Numbered from the stretch's first letter, positions 25,708-34,621 are shown. The stretch is 35,772 nucleotides of DNA from an uncultured Eubacteriales bacterium (GCA_900550955.1 URUF01000021.1:1-35772); one strand, 5' to 3'. Made by a program: numbers and translations. The notes: a model not told the origin generated them from the sequence alone.

Positions 25708-26259
25708 ATGAAAACGACCATCACCGCCAAAAATATGAATGTGACCACCGGCATTACCGAGCGCGTTATGAAAAAGACCTCCAAGATGGAGCGCTATTTA
25801 AACCCCAATACGGAGATTTTTGTGCGCCTGACCCGTGAAAAGAACAACCGCCGCACCTGCGAAATTACCGTGCCCTTTGAAGGCGTGGTGTTGCGCGCCG
25901 AGGCCAGCAACGATGATAACCTCTACGTAAGCATCGACCAGGCCCTGGCCAAGCTGGAGCGGCAGATCCACAAGCATCGCACCAAGCTGGGCAAGCGCCT
26001 GCGCGAGGACGCCTTCAGCCCCAAGGAGCTGGAATACGACGCCGATACCGCCGAGGCGGTGGAAGCGCCCACGGAGGCCCCCAAGGTTGTGCGCCATAAG
26101 ACCTTCCCCGTTAGGCCTATGAGCGTGGAGGACGCGGCCCTGCAAATGGAGCTGCTGGGACACAGCTTCTTCGTATTTGTGAATGTGGAAACCGACCGTA
26201 CCAACGTGCTTTACCTGCGTAAGGACGGCGATTTGGGTTTGATGGAGCCGGAGGCCTAA
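25708..26259 (+). CDS. hpf: Ribosome hibernation-promoting factor, long form
   Basis: This 183-residue protein binds the 30S subunit and pairs ribosomes into inactive 100S dimers in stationary phase. The N-terminal ribosome-binding domain (about 1-100) includes ITAKNMNVTTGITERV and a basic helix (KLERQIHKHRTKLGKRLRE). A variable acidic linker (about 108-126) joins it to the C-terminal dimerisation domain (about 128-180: RHKTFPVRPMSVEDAALQME). AAAGGAG lies about 8 nt before the ATG. The sigma-H-like promoter and following terminator make it a single-gene unit. Confidence 0.94.
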   Translation: MKTTITAKNMNVTTGITERVMKKTSKMERYLNPNTEIFVRLTREKNNRRTCEITVPFEGVVLRAEASNDDNLYVSIDQALAKLERQIHKHRTKLGKRLREDAFSPKELEYDADTAEAVEAPTEAPKVVRHKTFPVRPMSVEDAALQMELLGHSFFVFVNVETDRTNVLYLRKDGDLGLMEPEA

Positions 26260-26290
26260 AGCGGATGGCCGTTGCATAAAAGATACCATT

Positions 26291-26324
26291 GCCCCGGCGC
26301 GAATGGCCGCGCCGGGGCTCTTTG
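26291..26324 (+). terminator. hpf terminator
   Basis: A perfect 11-bp stem (26291-26301 with 26308-26318, arm GCCCCGGCGCG) with a 6-nt loop is followed by TCTTTG. It begins 31 bp after the hpf stop. Confidence 0.8.
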
Positions 26325-26338
26325 TGTGCAAAGGGAGA

Positions 26339-26367
26339 TTGCTATTTGCCCGCAAAAGGCGTATGAT
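26339..26367 (+). promoter_or_regulatory. Promoter of the M20/PHP/GNAT operon
   Basis: TTGCTA (26339-26344) and TATGAT (26362-26367) are 17 bp apart, about 24 bp before the M20 start, giving a very short leader. Confidence 0.6.
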
Positions 26368-26391
26368 GGGTTGCGAAGGAGCTGAGCTGCA

Positions 26392-27480
26392 ATGAACGAT
26401 TTGGCGGTAGCCCTGCGCAAGCGTCTGCATCAAATTCCCGAGCCCTCCGGCGCGGAATGCCAAACGCGGGCCATGCTGATTGATTTTTTGAAAAGCCATA
26501 CGTCGCTTGAGGTAAGGAACATGGGCACGTGGCTGTATGCCGCCCACCGCGAGGGAGAGGGGCTGCCCGGCGTTATGCTGCGCGCCGACATGGACGCGGT
26601 GAACGGGCCCAACGGCGCGGCGTTTCATGGCTGCGGGCACGACGGCCACTGCGCCAACCTGGCGGCGCTCGCTTTGGCCTGCGAGGGGCGGACGTTTGGA
26701 AAAAACCTGTTCTTTTTGTTTCAGCCTGCGGAGGAAACAGGGGCGGGCGCGCGCGAATGCTTGGCGCTGTTTGAGAGCGAGCGCATCGACGCGGTATATG
26801 GCATGCACAACCTGCCGGGCTTTGCGAAGGGAGAGGTGCTGGTGCGAAGCGGCACGTTCGCCTGCGCCTCCAAGGGGCTAATGCTGCGCTTTACCGGCAG
26901 GCAATGCCATGCCGCCTACCCTGAAACGGGCGTGAACCCCGCCCGCGCAATGGCCCAGCTGGTAACGGAGCTGGATGCGTTAACCGGGCCTGTGCAAAAC
27001 GAGCTGGCGCTGTGTACCCTTGTGCATATGCGCGTGGGAGAGCGCGCGTTCGGCGTATCCGCGGGCGAGGGCGAGCTGGCGCTCACGCTGCGGGCAGAGC
27101 GGCTGGAAGCGCTGGAAGCGTTGGAAACGCGCATTGTCAGCCGTGCGCAGGCGCTTTGCCGGGAGCAGGGCCTTGCGCTGGAAACCGCCGAGGCGGATGC
27201 ATTCCCGGATACGCGCTGCCGCGAAGCGGATGTGGAGCGTTTTTCCGCTTGCGCGGTCAATGCCGGCCTCAGGGTGGAGCGCCTGGAAAAGCCCATGCGC
27301 TGGAGCGAGGATTTCGGCTGGTATTTGAAGCAGAAGCCGGGCGTGTTTTTTGGCATAGGCGCGGGTGAGGAGCATGCCCCGCTGCACACGCCTGAGTATG
27401 AATATGACGACGCGCTGATCGATACCGCCGTGCGGGCGTTCCTGGCGGCGATTGAGAGTGCGAAGGAGCATATGGGATGA
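26392..27480 (+). CDS. M20-family metallo-amidohydrolase
   Basis: This 362-residue protein fits the M20D amidohydrolases, which cleave N-acyl amino acids and related amides. Metal ligands are clear: Asp66-Met-Asp68, HGCGHDGH with Cys81 and His83 (79-86), and Glu114-Glu115 in QPAEETGAG. A His in a C-terminal segment (EHAPLHTPEYEYDD) completes the site. A dimerisation domain lies in the middle (about 170-260). AAGGAG lies about 10 nt before the ATG. It overlaps the next gene by 4 bp (ATGA). Whether it acts on acyl amino acids, peptides or another amide cannot be read. Confidence 0.88.
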   Translation: MNDLAVALRKRLHQIPEPSGAECQTRAMLIDFLKSHTSLEVRNMGTWLYAAHREGEGLPGVMLRADMDAVNGPNGAAFHGCGHDGHCANLAALALACEGRTFGKNLFFLFQPAEETGAGARECLALFESERIDAVYGMHNLPGFAKGEVLVRSGTFACASKGLMLRFTGRQCHAAYPETGVNPARAMAQLVTELDALTGPVQNELALCTLVHMRVGERAFGVSAGEGELALTLRAERLEALEALETRIVSRAQALCREQGLALETAEADAFPDTRCREADVERFSACAVNAGLRVERLEKPMRWSEDFGWYLKQKPGVFFGIGAGEEHAPLHTPEYEYDDALIDTAVRAFLAAIESAKEHMG

Positions 27481-28319
27481 GGTTTGCAAGCAATGCGCAT
27501 ACCCACAGCGCCTATTGCGATGGCAAAGATACCGTGCCTGAGATGATCCGGGCCGCGCAGGCGCTGGGGTTCCAAAGCCTGGGGTTTTCCGGGCATGCCT
27601 GGCAGGGCTTTGACGCTTGCTACGCGATGACGCAGGAGGGGCAGGCGGCCTATCTGCGGGAGATACGGGCCTTGCAGCGCAAGCGCGAGCCCGGCATGCC
27701 GCGCCTGTGGGCGGGGCTTGAGCTGGACGGCATGGCGATGGAGGCCTGCCGCAGGGCCATAGACGGGTTTGATTATGTGATAGGCTCCACGCATTATTTG
27801 ACGCTGGATTTCCATGGCGCGCCCGTTGCCGTGGACGGGGATGCGGACAGGCTGCGCCGCTATGTGGACGAGGCGTTCCAAGGCGATGGCCTGGCCATGG
27901 CGCGGCGGTATTATGAGCTGCAAACCGAGGCGCTTCTGCGCGACCGACCTGCGGTGATTGGGCACTTTGACCTGGTGCGCAAGCATGCCGCCCGGGCCCG
28001 CCTGTTTGACGAAGCAGACCCGGCCTACCAAACGCTTGCGCTTGACGCGCTGGAGCGCGCCTTTTCCTGCGGCGCGGCGCTGGAGGTGAACACGGGCGGC
28101 ATGGCGCGCGGCTACCTGCCCACGCCCTATCCCACGCGGGCGCTTTTGTGCGCGTGGCGGGAAATGGGCGGCCGGGTGACGGTTACATCCGACTGCCACA
28201 ACGCGCGCTATCTGGACTACGCCTTTGACCAGGCGCTCGCGCTTGTGCGCGAGGCTGGCTTTCAAAGCGTTGAAATGCTGGGAACGCGGGATGCGCTTTG
28301 GAATACGGTGGAGCTGTAA
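27477..28319 (+). CDS. PHP-domain phosphatase, histidinol-phosphatase-like
   Basis: This 280-residue protein has a PHP (polymerase and histidinol phosphatase) domain. The trinuclear metal site shows His8 and His10 (AHTHSAYCDG), a Glu/His region GLELDG, GSTHYL, the GHFDLVRK segment and SDCHNARYLDYAFD near the C-terminus. It resembles HisJ/HisK-type histidinol-phosphate phosphatases, but no other histidine gene is present and general phosphoesterase activity is possible. It starts within the stop codon of the M20 gene, so the two are translationally coupled. Confidence 0.85.
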   Translation: MRFASNAHTHSAYCDGKDTVPEMIRAAQALGFQSLGFSGHAWQGFDACYAMTQEGQAAYLREIRALQRKREPGMPRLWAGLELDGMAMEACRRAIDGFDYVIGSTHYLTLDFHGAPVAVDGDADRLRRYVDEAFQGDGLAMARRYYELQTEALLRDRPAVIGHFDLVRKHAARARLFDEADPAYQTLALDALERAFSCGAALEVNTGGMARGYLPTPYPTRALLCAWREMGGRVTVTSDCHNARYLDYAFDQALALVREAGFQSVEMLGTRDALWNTVEL

Positions 28320-28339
28320 AGCATGGGAGGCGCGGAAGG

Positions 28340-28840
28340 ATGGACTATCGAACCCTTGGGGAGGAGGACGCGCAGGCGCTGTGGCGGATGATGTGCGCGC
28401 TTGACAGGGAAACCTCCTTTATGATGTATGAGCCGGGCGAGCGCGAGGAAACCTCCTCGCCATTGACAGTACAGGCGCGCATTCGCGGCGCGGTTGCCAG
28501 AGGCGATTTTCTGCTTGCGGCCGAAATGGACGGCGAAATCGTCGGATATCTTTGGGCGGAACGGGGCGCGTTGCGGCGCGCCGCGCATTCGGCCTATATC
28601 GTTGTTGGCGTATTGCAAAGGGCCAGGGGAAAAGGAATTGGGACGCAGCTCTTTGCCCGCATGGAGGCATGGACGTTAGAGGCGGGCGTAACGCGCCTGG
28701 AGCTTACCGTTGAGTGCGAAAACGAAGCGGCCCTGCGCCTGTACCGAAAATGCGGCTTTGAAACGGAGGGCCTTAGGAAAAGAAGCATGCTTGTGAACGG
28801 AGCCTATGTGGACGAACAGTATATGGCAAAGCTGTTGTGA
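28340..28840 (+). CDS. GNAT-family N-acetyltransferase
   Basis: This 166-residue protein carries the acetyl-CoA binding motif of GNAT enzymes, with beta4 text SAYIVVGVLQRARGKGIG (about 88-105) followed by RLYRKCGF typical of RimI/PhnO-like members. It moves an acetyl group to an amine; the target is unknown. The start at 28340 is set by GGGAGG about 9 nt upstream, 20 bp after the preceding gene. It is the last gene of the operon and is followed by a strong terminator. Confidence 0.87.
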   Translation: MDYRTLGEEDAQALWRMMCALDRETSFMMYEPGEREETSSPLTVQARIRGAVARGDFLLAAEMDGEIVGYLWAERGALRRAAHSAYIVVGVLQRARGKGIGTQLFARMEAWTLEAGVTRLELTVECENEAALRLYRKCGFETEGLRKRSMLVNGAYVDEQYMAKLL

Positions 28841-28856
28841 CATGCATAGGCAAAGC

Positions 28857-28894
28857 AAAACCGGGCGCGCCCAAAGGGGCGCGCCCGGTTTTTT
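28857..28894. terminator. Bidirectional terminator between the GNAT and parvulin genes
   Basis: A perfect 16-bp stem (28857-28872 with 28877-28892), starting in AAAA and ending in TTTTTT, separates two convergent genes and serves both strands. Confidence 0.9.
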
Positions 28895-28904
28895 GGTATC
28901 CCGA

Positions 28905-30269
28905 TTAGTTCATGCGATCCTCATATACCTTGGCGTTGGCGTCGCTTACCCACTGCTCAACGGCGGCGGTATAGGCTTCCTCCTGCTTGTTGGCAAGCAG
29001 CTCGCCTTCCAAAACGTCCTTTACGCTGTCCAGGCCAACCTCGCCTTCAACGGCGTCGCTCACGTACTTGAGGATGTGGATGCCGTAGCTGCTGCGCACA
29101 GCCTCGCTCACATCGCCAACCTTTCCAAGCGCCATGGCCGCGTCGCGGAACTCCGTAACCCAGTTGGTGCTATCCGAGCTTACAGGATAGCCGTTCTCCT
29201 TGGCGGGAGAGGTTTGCATGCCGGTATCCTGGCCATATTGCTCCATCAAAGCGTCAAAGTCCTCGCCAGAAGCAAGCTTTGCAAGCACCTCGTCCACGGT
29301 GGGCTGAATGGCGGCGTAAGCGGCTTCCTTGGCAGAATCCAGCTTGGTTTGCAGCTCGGCGATCTCGCCGGTAAGGCGCTCCTTGGTTTCTGTGAGGGCG
29401 GCGCGGTTCTGGGCGGTGGCCTCGTCGTAGGCGGAGGCGTCCTCGCCAAGGTCGCTTAGGGAGCTTTCGGCGGTCGCCAGCTCGCTGTTTTTGGAGGTGA
29501 GCTGGCTTTGCAGGTCGTTGATGGCGGTGTTGTCCTCATCGGTAAACTTGATAAGGATGTTCTTTACAAAGCGGTAACCGGCGGGCACATAGTATATGGT
29601 GGAGCCGTTTTGAACGTCCGTGCCGTAGGTGGAGGGATTGTTGCCGTAATTGGTCATGGCCTCGCTCACACGGGCGCTGTACGCGCTTTCAAGCTCCTCC
29701 TGCGTTACGGCCACGTCTTTGACGACCTCGCTGCGCAGCTTTTCGCGGGCCTTGGCAGTTTTCTGGGAATCAAGCAGCTCATCCTTGGTGGGGTAGCCCA
29801 GCTCGGCCATCTTGGCCTCGATGGCCTTGTCCAGCTCCTCGCCGGTGAGCTCGGTATCGGCAAAGTAGCCGCTCTTTACGCTGCTGGTATAGGTGTCCCA
29901 GGCGCTGTCCGCGCTTTCCTGAACCTCGCTAAGCTCGTCCGCAGTGAGCTCGTCCATTCCCATCTCCGCCGTCTTTTGCGAAAGGACAGCGTCCTGAATC
30001 AGGTTTTCGATGGCGCTGGAACGCGCGGAGGAAATGCTGGATTCGCTGGTGCGGTCAAAGCTCATGCCGTAGAGATAGTATACATATTCCTGATAATCCA
30101 GCATGGCTTCGGTTTGCTCGGCCACCTCGGCCTTGGTGATGGTCTTGCCAGCCACCTCAATGATGGTGGTCTGCTTGTCCACTTCCTCATCCTTTACAAT
30201 CAGGGAACAGCTGCTGGTCGCAACCAGGGCGATTACCAGCAGGAATACCAGGATAACACGCTTGCGCAT
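28905..30269 (-). CDS. PrsA/SurA-like parvulin-type peptidyl-prolyl isomerase, probable lipoprotein
   Basis: This 454-residue exported folding factor starts with a lipoprotein-like signal (VILVFLLVIALVATSSC), so the mature protein probably begins at the Cys and is anchored on the outer membrane face. The first half holds a SurA-N-like helical region. The second half is a PpiC/parvulin domain: FVKNILIKF begins it, then GEDFDALMEQYGQD, ENGYPV and YGIHILKYV. A coiled coil of about 60 residues (NDLQSQLTSKNSELATAESS to QTKLDSAKEAAYA) interrupts the parvulin domain after its first strand. The lipobox departs from Leu at -3. The start is ATG 30269, with GGAG 9 nt upstream; nearer ATG/TTG codons overlap that site. 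Confidence 0.85.
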   Translation of the reverse strand: MRKRVILVFLLVIALVATSSCSLIVKDEEVDKQTTIIEVAGKTITKAEVAEQTEAMLDYQEYVYYLYGMSFDRTSESSISSARSSAIENLIQDAVLSQKTAEMGMDELTADELSEVQESADSAWDTYTSSVKSGYFADTELTGEELDKAIEAKMAELGYPTKDELLDSQKTAKAREKLRSEVVKDVAVTQEELESAYSARVSEAMTNYGNNPSTYGTDVQNGSTIYYVPAGYRFVKNILIKFTDEDNTAINDLQSQLTSKNSELATAESSLSDLGEDASAYDEATAQNRAALTETKERLTGEIAELQTKLDSAKEAAYAAIQPTVDEVLAKLASGEDFDALMEQYGQDTGMQTSPAKENGYPVSSDSTNWVTEFRDAAMALGKVGDVSEAVRSSYGIHILKYVSDAVEGEVGLDSVKDVLEGELLANKQEEAYTAAVEQWVSDANAKVYEDRMN

Positions 30270-30315
30270 GATCATTCTCTCCAATCATTCTAATCTGCAT
30301 AATGGCGCTTTCAAC

Positions 30316-30344
30316 ATTATAACCGATGAAACCCTTGACAGCAA
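30316..30344 (-). promoter_or_regulatory. Promoter of the parvulin gene
   Basis: On the minus strand TTGCTG (30339-30344) and a perfect TATAAT (30316-30321) are 17 bp apart, about 47 bp before the start. This gives the gene its own promoter downstream of the yfcE operon. Confidence 0.65.
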
Positions 30345-30391
30345 GTGCTTTTTAAGAAGTTCACGCCATATTCACATCCATAGCGGAGGCC

Positions 30392-30940
30392 TTACAGCCG
30401 CCATGCCAGCAGCGTTTCGCCCGTTTCCAAGGCCTTTATGGTAAACGCGCCGTCCTCATATACCATGTAGCTTTTGGGCTGCCCCTCCTTGGGAAGGGCG
30501 GCGGAGCCGGGATTGAGGTAGGTGTAATCCCCCTGGGGAATGGCGCAGTGCACGTGCGTATGGCCGTGAATGAGCACATCGCCGGGACGGTGGGGCGGCG
30601 GGCATTCCGTGTTGAACAAATGCCCGTGGGTTACAAAGGCGCAACGCCCGTTTTCAAGCGGCAACAGGGCGTAGTCCGCCAGAATGGGAAAGGCGAGCAC
30701 CATTTGGTCCACCTCCGCGTCGCAATTCCCGCGCACGCACAGCGGGGCGATAGGGCTGTGGTTGAGCAGCTCTATCACCTCCTTGGGCGCGTAACGGTGC
30801 GGCAGGTCGTTGCGGGGGCCATGGTAAAGCAGGTCGCCCAGCAAAAACAGGCGGTCCGCCCGCTCGGTTTCCACGCGGGCGAGCACCCTTTCCGCGGCGG
30901 AAGCGCTGCCATGCAAATCTGACGCAAACAAAATCTTCAT
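30392..30940 (-). CDS. yfcE: YfcE-family phosphodiesterase
   Basis: This 182-residue calcineurin-like metallophosphoesterase has the full two-metal site: SDLHG (Asp8, His10), GDLLYHG, RGNCD, THGH and HGHTHVH. E. coli YfcE hydrolyses artificial phosphodiesters; the physiological substrate is unknown. The start codon overlaps the stop of xth by 4 bp (ATGA), so it is translationally coupled to that gene and is the last of the operon. Confidence 0.85.
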   Translation of the reverse strand: MKILFASDLHGSASAAERVLARVETERADRLFLLGDLLYHGPRNDLPHRYAPKEVIELLNHSPIAPLCVRGNCDAEVDQMVLAFPILADYALLPLENGRCAFVTHGHLFNTECPPPHRPGDVLIHGHTHVHCAIPQGDYTYLNPGSAALPKEGQPKSYMVYEDGAFTIKALETGETLLAWRL

Positions 30941-31704
30941 GCCTCGTCCATCCCTTCAAGCTCCAGAATCACAGGGCAATGGTCGCTGCCCATGACCGTA
31001 TCGTCAATATCGGCTGTGCGAACGTTGGGCGCGATGCGGCTGCTTACCAGGAAGTAGTCGATACGCCATCCAATGTTGCGTTCTCTGGAGCGCATCATAT
31101 AGCTCCACCAGCTGTAACGGTCCGTTTCGTCCGGGTGCAGCAGGCGGAAGCTGTCCACAAACCCGCGTTCAAGCAGGGCGGTCATCTTGTCGCGCTCCTC
31201 GCGGGTAAAGCCGGCGTTTTGCGTATTCGTCTTAGGGTTCTTCAGGTCGATTTCCTTATGGGCCACGTTCATGTCGCCGCATACCACCACGGGCTTGTTC
31301 TGATCCAGCGCGCACAGGTAGGCGGCAAAGGCGTCCTCCCAGGCCATGCGGTAGGAAAGGCGCGTAAGCTCCCGCTGGCTGTTGGGCGTGTATACCGTAA
31401 CCAGGTAGAAGCGGCTGAATTCCAGCGTGATCACACGGCCCTCATGGTCGTGCTCCTCGATACCGATGCCATAGCTCACGCTTAGCGGCGTATGCCTTGT
31501 AAAGATGGCCGTGCCGGAATAGCCCTTTTTTTCGGCGCTGTTCCAGTACTGCTGGTAGCCCTCAGGCGCAAAATCCGCCTGGCCGGGCTGCATTTTGGTT
31601 TCCTGCAAGCAAAACATATCCGCGCCGCTTTGGGCAAAATAATCGCCAAAACCCTTGGTAAGGCAGGCGCGCAGGCCGTTTACATTCCATGAGATCAACC
31701 GCAT
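30937..31704 (-). CDS. xth: Exodeoxyribonuclease III (AP endonuclease)
   Basis: This 255-residue DNA repair enzyme cleaves at abasic sites and trims 3' ends. Family hallmarks are WNVNGLRAC at the N-terminus, LQETKMQ with the metal Glu, CGDMNVAH, YSWWSYM, GWRIDYFLVS and the C-terminal SDHCPV with the catalytic His. The start at 31704 is chosen because GGAGG is 8 nt upstream; the longer reading frame would run into hom. It follows hom by 31 bp. Confidence 0.93.
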   Translation of the reverse strand: MRLISWNVNGLRACLTKGFGDYFAQSGADMFCLQETKMQPGQADFAPEGYQQYWNSAEKKGYSGTAIFTRHTPLSVSYGIGIEEHDHEGRVITLEFSRFYLVTVYTPNSQRELTRLSYRMAWEDAFAAYLCALDQNKPVVVCGDMNVAHKEIDLKNPKTNTQNAGFTREERDKMTALLERGFVDSFRLLHPDETDRYSWWSYMMRSRERNIGWRIDYFLVSSRIAPNVRTADIDDTVMGSDHCPVILELEGMDEA

Positions 31705-31735
31705 GGGCCAATCCTCCTTCTCCTTTGCTTGGTTT

Positions 31736-33016
31736 TCAGCCCTCCACGCGCAGCAGGCTTTCCACGGTGGCCACATCGGGCGTGATTTCCAGGATAGCCT
31801 GCTGCATGGCCTGCTCGCTGGCCTCATGGGTAATGAACACCAGCGTTACGTGCCCGCCGCCGCGCGCGCCCTTTTGCTGCATGGCGGCAATGCTTACGCC
31901 ATGGTTGGCAAAGGTTTGGGCAATGCGGCTTAGCACGCCGGGGCGGTCCTGCGCCAGCATGCGGCTGTAAAAGGCGCAGCGCCAGTCCGTGTTGTTTTGA
32001 AGGGCCACGGTGGGGTTAAGCTCGTTTTCAAAGGTGGGGTAGAGATGCTTCTGGGCGGAGGCGGCGCGCACCAGGTCGCTTACAATGGCGCTGGCCGTGG
32101 GAAGATCGCCCGCGCCGCGGCCCATGAACATCATATCGCCGCAGGCGTGGCCGTTTAAGAATACGGCGTTGAACGCGCCCGAGATATTGGCCAGAGGATG
32201 CTCGTTTTTAATGAAGGTGGGGTGCACGCGCGTTTCCACCTTGAGGCCGTCGCGCTTGGCGATGGCCAACAGCTTCAGCGTGTAGCCAAGCTCCTGGCCG
32301 CAGCGGATATCCTCGGCCTGCACCTGGGTGATACCCTCCACATATACGTTTTCAAACGGCACGCGGCCATGGAAGGCCAGGCTGGCCAGAATGCTGAGCT
32401 TGTAGGCGGCGTCCAGGCCCTCCACGTCGCTGCTGGGGTCAGGCTCGGCCAGGCCCAGGCGCTGTGCGTCCCTAAGCACGTCGGCGTATTCCGCGCCCTC
32501 CTTACTCATGCGGGTAAGGATATAGTTGGTGGTGCCGTTGACGATGCCGTAGATATAATGGATGCGGTTGGCTTGCAGGCTTTCCTCCAGCGTATGGATG
32601 ATGGGGATGGCCCCGCATACGGCGGCCTCGTAATACAGGCCCGCGCCGCTCTTTTTGGCGGCCTTTTGCAGCTCATGCCAGTGCAGGGCAAAGGCGACCT
32701 TGTTGGCCGTTACCACCGTTTTGCCGCGTTCCAGCGCGGCGGTGATCCACTGGTGCGCGGGCTCCTCGCCGCCCAGAAATTCCAGCACAATGGAAATTTC
32801 CGGGTCGTCAATCACATCCTGCGCACGGGTGGTGAGCACGCCGGCGGGCAGGTCGATGTCACGGTGCTTTTCCAGGCTGCGCACCAGCACGCGCCGTACC
32901 TCGAAGCGCAGCCCTGTGCGGTGGGCGATCTCCTTGGAAAAGCCGCTCAAAAGCCGCCATACGCCGCCGCCCACGTTGCCGCAGCCCAGGAAGCCGATTT
33001 TGACTGTTCTTTCCAT
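31736..33016 (-). CDS. hom: Homoserine dehydrogenase
   Basis: This 426-residue enzyme reduces aspartate semialdehyde to homoserine in threonine and methionine synthesis. The NAD(P) loop GCGNVGGGV is at the N-terminus, and the homoserine dehydrogenase core includes GIVNGTTNYILTRM with the substrate-binding region. A C-terminal ACT domain (about 350-426: RPGVLSRIAQTFANHGVSI) is typical for feedback control by threonine. The start is ATG 33016, with AAGGA 8 nt upstream. It lies 25 bp after coaX. No thrB, thrC or lysC is in the window. Confidence 0.94.
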   Translation of the reverse strand: MERTVKIGFLGCGNVGGGVWRLLSGFSKEIAHRTGLRFEVRRVLVRSLEKHRDIDLPAGVLTTRAQDVIDDPEISIVLEFLGGEEPAHQWITAALERGKTVVTANKVAFALHWHELQKAAKKSGAGLYYEAAVCGAIPIIHTLEESLQANRIHYIYGIVNGTTNYILTRMSKEGAEYADVLRDAQRLGLAEPDPSSDVEGLDAAYKLSILASLAFHGRVPFENVYVEGITQVQAEDIRCGQELGYTLKLLAIAKRDGLKVETRVHPTFIKNEHPLANISGAFNAVFLNGHACGDMMFMGRGAGDLPTASAIVSDLVRAASAQKHLYPTFENELNPTVALQNNTDWRCAFYSRMLAQDRPGVLSRIAQTFANHGVSIAAMQQKGARGGGHVTLVFITHEASEQAMQQAILEITPDVATVESLLRVEG

Positions 33017-33041
33017 GCTGTTCTTCCTTTCCGTAAGCGCG

Positions 33042-33809
33042 TCAGCGGTTGCGCTCATAAATCAGGCGCAGGCCCTTGAGGGTCAAAATGCCGTCCAGTT
33101 TGTCGATGATGCCGTCCTCCTCGGCCACAAGGCGGGCCATGCCGCCGGTGGCTACCACCAGCGCGTTTGGCGCGCCAAGCTCCTTGCGGAAGCGCTGCAC
33201 CAGGTAATCCACCTGGCCGATGTAGCCGTAAATCACGCCCGCCTGAAGATTTGTAACCGTGGTGCGGCTGATCACATGCTCCGGGCGCACCAGCTCAAAG
33301 CGGGGCAGCTTGGCCGTGCCGCTCACCAGCGCCTCGCTGGTAAGCTTAAGGCCCGGGCAGATGCACCCACCCGCGAACGCGCCCTGGCGGTCAATCGCGC
33401 CAAAGGTGGTGGCAGTGCCAAAATCGATAAATACGCAGGGCCCGCCGTATTCAGCCTGCGCGGCCACGGCGTTGGCAATACGGTCGCTGCCCAGCTCGCG
33501 CGGGTTTTCGTACTTGAGGTTGATGCCTGTTTTGATGCCCGGCGCAACGATCATGGGCGTTTTGCCGAAGTAGTTTTTGCACATATGCTCCAGCGTAAAA
33601 TTGACCGTTGGCACCACGCTGGACATTACAATGCCTTCCACCACGCGCATGGAAAGCCCGGCATGGGCGAACAGGCCTGTCAAAATCAGGCCGTATTCAT
33701 CGGAGGTGTAGGTGGGATTGGTTGAGATACGCCAGTATTGCTTCATCTCCGTGCCGTCAAACAGCGCCGTTTTGATGTTGGTATTGCCAACGTCCATGGT
33801 AAAGATCAC
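33042..33809 (-). CDS. coaX: Type III pantothenate kinase
   Basis: This 255-residue enzyme phosphorylates pantothenate, the first step of CoA synthesis. The ASKHA-fold phosphate loop DVGNTN is at residues 5-10, and GSDRIANAVAA, DFGTATTFGA and GGCICPGLKLT are all CoaX motifs. It begins with GTG, with GGAAG 7 nt upstream. It follows the ECF S-component gene by 30 bp, which suggests that gene supplies its substrate. Confidence 0.94.
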   Translation of the reverse strand: MIFTMDVGNTNIKTALFDGTEMKQYWRISTNPTYTSDEYGLILTGLFAHAGLSMRVVEGIVMSSVVPTVNFTLEHMCKNYFGKTPMIVAPGIKTGINLKYENPRELGSDRIANAVAAQAEYGGPCVFIDFGTATTFGAIDRQGAFAGGCICPGLKLTSEALVSGTAKLPRFELVRPEHVISRTTVTNLQAGVIYGYIGQVDYLVQRFRKELGAPNALVVATGGMARLVAEEDGIIDKLDGILTLKGLRLIYERNR

Positions 33810-33839
33810 GGTACCACTTCCTTTGCCGCGCTTTTGGAA

Positions 33840-34508
33840 TCACCCGCGCCGGGCGCGGCGCGTAACGGCTTCTACCGCCGCCTTGATCACCGGCACGATC
33901 ACCGCCGCCACGATTGCCTCGCCAATGCCGTTGGGAAGGCCCACCGCCGCCACCAGCCACGTACCCGCGTTGTTCATATAAGCAGCCTCCACCCCGCCGG
34001 CGGCGACCATTTCGTTAAGCAGGGCGGTGAGATCGGCGCCATAGATCACCAGCAGCGTGCCCAGGCACAGCACCGTATTGGCGAGGGAGCCAAACGCCGA
34101 GGCCACCGCCGCGCCCAGCTTATCGCTTACGGCGCTTGGGCGCACAAGCTTTTTCCAAAGCAGATATACCCCCAGCGCAACCAGCGGCACCACCATGCGC
34201 GGCACAATGCTGATAAGCGGGTTGCGGAAAAACAGCGTAAGCCCCACCGCGCCGGAGCTCCATGCGTTGATAAAGCTGCAAACGCCAAACACCAGCCCCA
34301 CAAACAGCCCTACCAGCGGGCCCTCCACCAGCGCGGCTAGGATCACGGGCAAATGCACTGTAGTGGCGTGAAGCAGCGGCGGGGGCAGGGGGATCATTCC
34401 GATGGGGGTAAACGCGAGCACGGCGGTAACCGCGCCCAGCATGGCGGCCGTAACCATTTTGCGCACTGCAAGGCTTTGTTTCTTCCGGGATACGTTTTTG
34501 GTTGTCAT
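33840..34508 (-). CDS. ECF transporter S component, possibly for pantothenate
   Basis: This 222-residue membrane protein has about six hydrophobic segments. It resembles the substrate-binding (S) subunit of energy-coupling-factor vitamin importers (for example MIPLPPPLLHATTVHLPVIL and LVGLFVGLVFGVCSFINA). S components work with shared ATPases encoded elsewhere, and none is present here. Position directly before coaX suggests pantothenate, as in PanT; this is context, not motif. The start is ATG 34508, with GGAGG about 9 nt upstream. The gene has a strong promoter and heads the operon. Confidence 0.8.
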   Translation of the reverse strand: MTTKNVSRKKQSLAVRKMVTAAMLGAVTAVLAFTPIGMIPLPPPLLHATTVHLPVILAALVEGPLVGLFVGLVFGVCSFINAWSSGAVGLTLFFRNPLISIVPRMVVPLVALGVYLLWKKLVRPSAVSDKLGAAVASAFGSLANTVLCLGTLLVIYGADLTALLNEMVAAGGVEAAYMNNAGTWLVAAVGLPNGIGEAIVAAVIVPVIKAAVEAVTRRARRG

Positions 34509-34621
34509 AGTTTCGTTCCTCCGTTCGAGTTCTTTTGGGATACCCGACGATACCTGGGAAGGGAAAGGGGCATGGATAAGGCCGCGTCCGCCTCGCGGGG
34601 ATGGCGGCGCGCCTTGCAAGC

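Noticed and set aside
25391..25711. 106-codon open frame before hpf
   Set aside because: It crosses the PurBoxes and the sigma-H-type promoter and has no ribosome-binding site or family motif.
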